A stretch of DNA of 64,000 nucleotides from Terrabacter sp. Root181 (lineage in GTDB: Bacteria > Actinomycetota > Actinomycetes > Actinomycetales > Dermatophilaceae), in assembly GCF_001428505.1 (NCBI RefSeq), contig NZ_LMHU01000008.1, forward strand, positions 248,001-312,000, read 5' to 3'. The notes beneath the pieces were generated by a model. It searched no databases. It saw nothing but the letters and a program-made list of their open reading frames with translations, and had not been told where the DNA came from. This document shows positions 61,275-64,000 of the stretch, one piece after another. Each line of letters begins with the position of its first letter. The first letter of the stretch is position 1. The position numbers were made by a program, and so were the translations under genes.

Positions 61275-62129
61275 ATGTCAAGGACGCCGTTCGCGCCGCT
61301 CTTCGACCGCCTCGTCGACGACGCCGCGGTCTTCCCGCCCGGACTCGCGCCGCTGGACGTGGCCGTCCGCGAGCACCTCGACCGACGCACCGGGCCGTAT
61401 GCCGCCCACATCGGGCCGCTCCTCGTGCCGGCAGCGTCGGCGGGCGATCTCGCGACCCTCGCGGCGGCAGACCCCCGCACGGCCGGTCAACCGCTCGAGG
61501 TCAGCCTCGTCGTGCGTCCCGGCAGCCCCGTGCAGCCTCTCGTCGACGCCCTCGCGTCGCTGCGGGACGACGACAGAGTGCTCGTCACGGCGGCCGAGCT
61601 CGGCTGGTCGCCGGACTGGCGACAGCTCCTCGTCGCCGAGGTCCCGGTCGTCGTCGAGCTCGGCCTCGGCGAGGAGCAGGCTCGCGGGCTCGACGACATC
61701 GCGGCGGCCGTCGACGAGGAGCACGACGTGACGGCGAAGTTCCGCACCGGGGCGACACCGACCTGGCCCTGGCCCGACGAGCGGGCGCTCGGTGGCTTCC
61801 TCGACGCCGTCGTGCTGCACGGCCTCCCGTTCAAGCTGACCGGCGGGCTGCACCACGCGGTCCGCGGCACCCACGGCGGCGAGCCGATGCACGGGCTGCT
61901 CAACGTGCTCCTCGCGACGCACGAAGCCCTGAACGGCGCCGAGGCCCACGAGCTGGCCGGGGAGCTAGCCCGCCAGGACACCGAGGTGGTCGTCACCGCG
62001 CTCTCGAGCCTGCCCACCGACGACGCCGAGCGCGTCCGCGAGAGCTTCACCGCCTTCGGCTGCTGCGGCGTGCTCGACCCCCTGACCGAGCTCCGCGCGC
62101 TCGGACTCGTCCACGTGAAGGAGTCATGA
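61275..62129 (+). CDS. Unknown protein coupled to fumarylacetoacetase
   Basis: 284 residues, soluble, probably a TIM-barrel-like alpha/beta protein. Recognisable points: LFDRLVDDAAVFPPGLAPLD at the start, HIGPLLVPAAS, VTAKFRTGATPTWPWPDER in the centre, LPFKLTGGLHHAVRG and GCCGVLDPLTELRALGL near the end. I do not know its function. It ends inside the fahA start (ATGA) and shares the promoter region with hmgA, so it should belong to tyrosine/homogentisate catabolism. Maleylacetoacetate isomerase is missing here and is a candidate role, although the sequence does not resemble the glutathione-dependent enzyme. Confidence 0.8.
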   Translation: MSRTPFAPLFDRLVDDAAVFPPGLAPLDVAVREHLDRRTGPYAAHIGPLLVPAASAGDLATLAAADPRTAGQPLEVSLVVRPGSPVQPLVDALASLRDDDRVLVTAAELGWSPDWRQLLVAEVPVVVELGLGEEQARGLDDIAAAVDEEHDVTAKFRTGATPTWPWPDERALGGFLDAVVLHGLPFKLTGGLHHAVRGTHGGEPMHGLLNVLLATHEALNGAEAHELAGELARQDTEVVVTALSSLPTDDAERVRESFTAFGCCGVLDPLTELRALGLVHVKES

Positions 62130-63382
62130 CCGTGACGCCCACCCAGCCGAGCACCTGGCTCGACGTCCCCGCCGACCACCCCTTCGGCATCGACACCCTC
62201 CCCTACGGCGTCTTCAGCACGGCCGACGACCCCGTACGGCGCGTCGGCGTGCGCATCGGTGACCTCGTGCTCGACGCCGGCGCCGTCGCGGCGATCGGAC
62301 GCGACGCCGGACTCGTCGGTGACGGACCCGATCTCGCGGCCGCGTGGCAGACCCCGAGCCTCAACGCCTTCCTGGCACTCGGTCGCCCGGCGTGGACCGC
62401 TGCTCGCGAGTGGCTCACCGAGATCCTGCGTGACGACGTGCACCGCGACGGCGTCTCACCACACCTCCACGCCCTCGGCGACGTCGCCCTGCACCTGCCG
62501 ATCGAGGTCGCCGACTACGTCGACTTCTATGCGAGCGAGGACCACGCGAGCAACGTGGGCCAGATCTTCCGACCCGACAACGCCGCCCTCCCGCCCAACT
62601 GGAAGCACCTACCCATCGGCTACCACGGACGCTCGGGCACCGTCGTCGTGTCGGGGACCGACGTCGTCCGGCCCACGGGCCAGCGCAAGGGCCCGAACGA
62701 CCCGGTCCCCGTCTTCGGCCCGAGCATCCGCCTCGACATCGAGGCCGAGCTCGGCTACGTCGTCGGCGGCGGCACCGCGCTCGGGTCACGCGTCTCGGTC
62801 GACGAGGCACCCGACCATCTCTTCGGCGTCGTCATCCTCAACGACTGGAGCGCCCGCGACCTCCAGGCCTGGGAGTACGTCCCCCTGGGCCCGTTCCTCG
62901 GGAAGTCCTTCGCCACATCGGTCTCGGCCTGGGTCACGCCGCTCGACGCTCTTGGTGCAGCCCGCGTTCCCCTTCCGGGACAGTCGGATCCGGAGGTGCT
63001 GCCGTACCTGCGCGGCGATGCTTTCGGTCTCGACGTGCACGTGGAGGTGAGCCTCAACGGCACGGTCGTCTCGCGCCCCGAGCACGCCGGGATGTACTGG
63101 TCGCCGGCCCAGATGCTCGCGCACCTCACCGTCAACGGCGCCTCGATCCGGGACGGCGACCTCTTCGGCTCGGGGACGATCAGCGGCCCCGACCGCGACA
63201 CCCGCGGCAGCCTGCTCGAGCTGACCTGGAACGGCACCGAACCGCTGACGCTCGCCGACGGCTCGACGCGCGGCTTCCTCGAGGACGGCGACACCGTCAC
63301 CATGACGGCATGGGCCCCGGGCCCCGATGGTGCGCGCATCGGTCTCGGCGAGGTCACCGGCACCATCCGTCCCGCACGCTGA
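62126..63382 (+). CDS. fahA: Fumarylacetoacetase
   Basis: 418 residues. N-terminal SH3-like part, then the catalytic domain: YVDFYASEDHASNVGQIF (metal Asp, catalytic His), GYHGRSGTVVVSGTD, RLDIEAELGYVVGGG and VVILNDWSARDLQAWEYVPL with GPFLGKSFATSVSAWV. It splits fumarylacetoacetate to fumarate and acetoacetate, the last step of tyrosine breakdown. GAAGGAG lies before the overlapping ATG. Confidence 0.96.
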   Translation: MTVTPTQPSTWLDVPADHPFGIDTLPYGVFSTADDPVRRVGVRIGDLVLDAGAVAAIGRDAGLVGDGPDLAAAWQTPSLNAFLALGRPAWTAAREWLTEILRDDVHRDGVSPHLHALGDVALHLPIEVADYVDFYASEDHASNVGQIFRPDNAALPPNWKHLPIGYHGRSGTVVVSGTDVVRPTGQRKGPNDPVPVFGPSIRLDIEAELGYVVGGGTALGSRVSVDEAPDHLFGVVILNDWSARDLQAWEYVPLGPFLGKSFATSVSAWVTPLDALGAARVPLPGQSDPEVLPYLRGDAFGLDVHVEVSLNGTVVSRPEHAGMYWSPAQMLAHLTVNGASIRDGDLFGSGTISGPDRDTRGSLLELTWNGTEPLTLADGSTRGFLEDGDTVTMTAWAPGPDGARIGLGEVTGTIRPAR

Positions 63383-63418
63383 GGAGCCGCGACGGCCGAC
63401 GCCGTCGCGTGCCCGGGT

Positions 63419-64000
63419 TCAGTGCATGATGACCGGCGCCGCCTCGGGCTGGTCGTCGAGGAAGTGCGACTCCTCGTGCTTGCGCGGCAGGAACGAGGCC
63501 GGGATCAGCGTCAGGGCCAGGAGGACTGCGGCGACGAGGAAGGTGGCCCCGAAGGCGTCGGCGGCCTCGGCCAGGCCCTGCTGGACGGCGGCCGGTCCGC
63601 CGACGTCGTCGACGAGGGTCGGGTCGTGGAGGGCCGCGATGGCCGGCCCGGCCAGCGCCGAGGCGCTGAGGTAGTTGGTGAACACCACCGAGATGACGGC
63701 GACACCGACCGAGCTCGCGATCTGCTGGGTGATGTTGAGCAGCGTCGAGCCGCGCGCCACCTGGTGGCTCTGCAGCGTCTTGAGCGCGGAGGTCATGAGC
63801 GGCATCATCGTGCCGCCCATGCCCAGGCCCATGACGAAGAGCACCGGGACCATGAAGCCCCAGTAGGGCGTGTCGGTGCCCACCTGTGTCAGGGCGAACA
63901 TGCCGGCAGTGATCGCCAGCAGCCCGAACGGCACGATGCGGCCCACCGGGATGCGGTCGGACAGGGCACCCGCGATCGGCATCGTCACCATCGCGCCGAC
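63419..64000 (-). CDS. C-terminal part of an MFS drug exporter (DHA2 family), cut by the window edge
   Basis: 194 residues, open to base 64000, so the 5' part is outside. Five or more membrane segments; PIAGALSDRIPVGRIVPFGL and LFVMGLGMGGTMMPLMTSAL, then SVGVAVISVVFTNYL fit the EmrB/QacA type with 14 segments. It ends with an acidic tail. Substrate unknown. Confidence 0.8.
   Translation of the reverse strand, partial: VGAMVTMPIAGALSDRIPVGRIVPFGLLAITAGMFALTQVGTDTPYWGFMVPVLFVMGLGMGGTMMPLMTSALKTLQSHQVARGSTLLNITQQIASSVGVAVISVVFTNYLSASALAGPAIAALHDPTLVDDVGGPAAVQQGLAEAADAFGATFLVAAVLLALTLIPASFLPRKHEESHFLDDQPEAAPVIMH

Overview
The window is high-GC DNA with GC-rich third positions, many GTG starts and many stop/start overlaps (ATGA, GTGA, TGATG). 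Gene content (treX-treY-treZ, orn, DUF2017-clpS-pncB-pncA, rph-rdgB, IdeR-type iron box, EttA) points to an actinobacterium. Intrasporangiaceae (Janibacter, Phycicoccus or Knoellia type) is my best guess, but it is inferred from gene content and not proven.

Layout. 1-752: end of a probable polymorphic toxin with an overlapping DUF2247 immunity gene. 886-6192: glycerophosphodiesterase, a thioesterase pair, a RecQ helicase with a phosphoribosyltransferase-like tail, and TesB. 6273-12690: trehalose operon treX-treY-treZ. 12871-18135: iron-siderophore uptake operon (binding protein, two permeases, ATPase, ferric-siderophore reductase) behind a large IdeR/DtxR palindrome. 18238-20884: acyl-CoA dehydrogenase and SDR divergent from a TetR regulator, with a palindromic operator between them. 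20935-32680: 2H phosphoesterase, YczE/MocR pair, CorA, EttA, SSB, two coupled dynamin-like GTPases, SulP transporter. 32865-38120: tRNA-Arg, PrsW-type protease, oligoribonuclease, tRNA-His, a YbdK ligase and tRNA-Lys.

38045-45160 is a composite genomic island. The 3' part of tRNA-Lys and its terminator occur three times in direct orientation (38083, 40791, 44941). Each copy is followed by the decayed C-terminal end of a tyrosine integrase. Cargo is a secreted BNR/sialidase-like protein in the first interval and a DUF3618/holin-X/amphipathic-helix operon plus small fragments in the second. No intact integrase remains.

45448-50553: gluconate use (gntK, gntP, a frameshifted membrane gene), a cysteine-amidase-like protein, lone GroES, DUF3618, BCP peroxiredoxin, tRNA-Leu. 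50652-59175: RidA, a membrane molybdopterin oxidoreductase coupled to rdgB and rph, aldo/keto reductase, an Rv1339-like metallo-hydrolase, DUF2017, clpS, and the NAD salvage pair pncB-pncA. This arrangement resembles the Mycobacterium tuberculosis Rv1330c-Rv1341 neighbourhood. 59242-63382: homogentisate/fumarylacetoacetate degradation with an IclR regulator and an unknown partner protein. 63419-64000: end of an MFS exporter.

Two window-wide patterns stand out. Twelve genes have a TANNNT box exactly 6 or 7 bases before the start codon, which looks like leaderless transcription. The 7-mer GGCATAC/GTATGCC occurs 27 times by eye, often by using the rare codons TAT or GCA.
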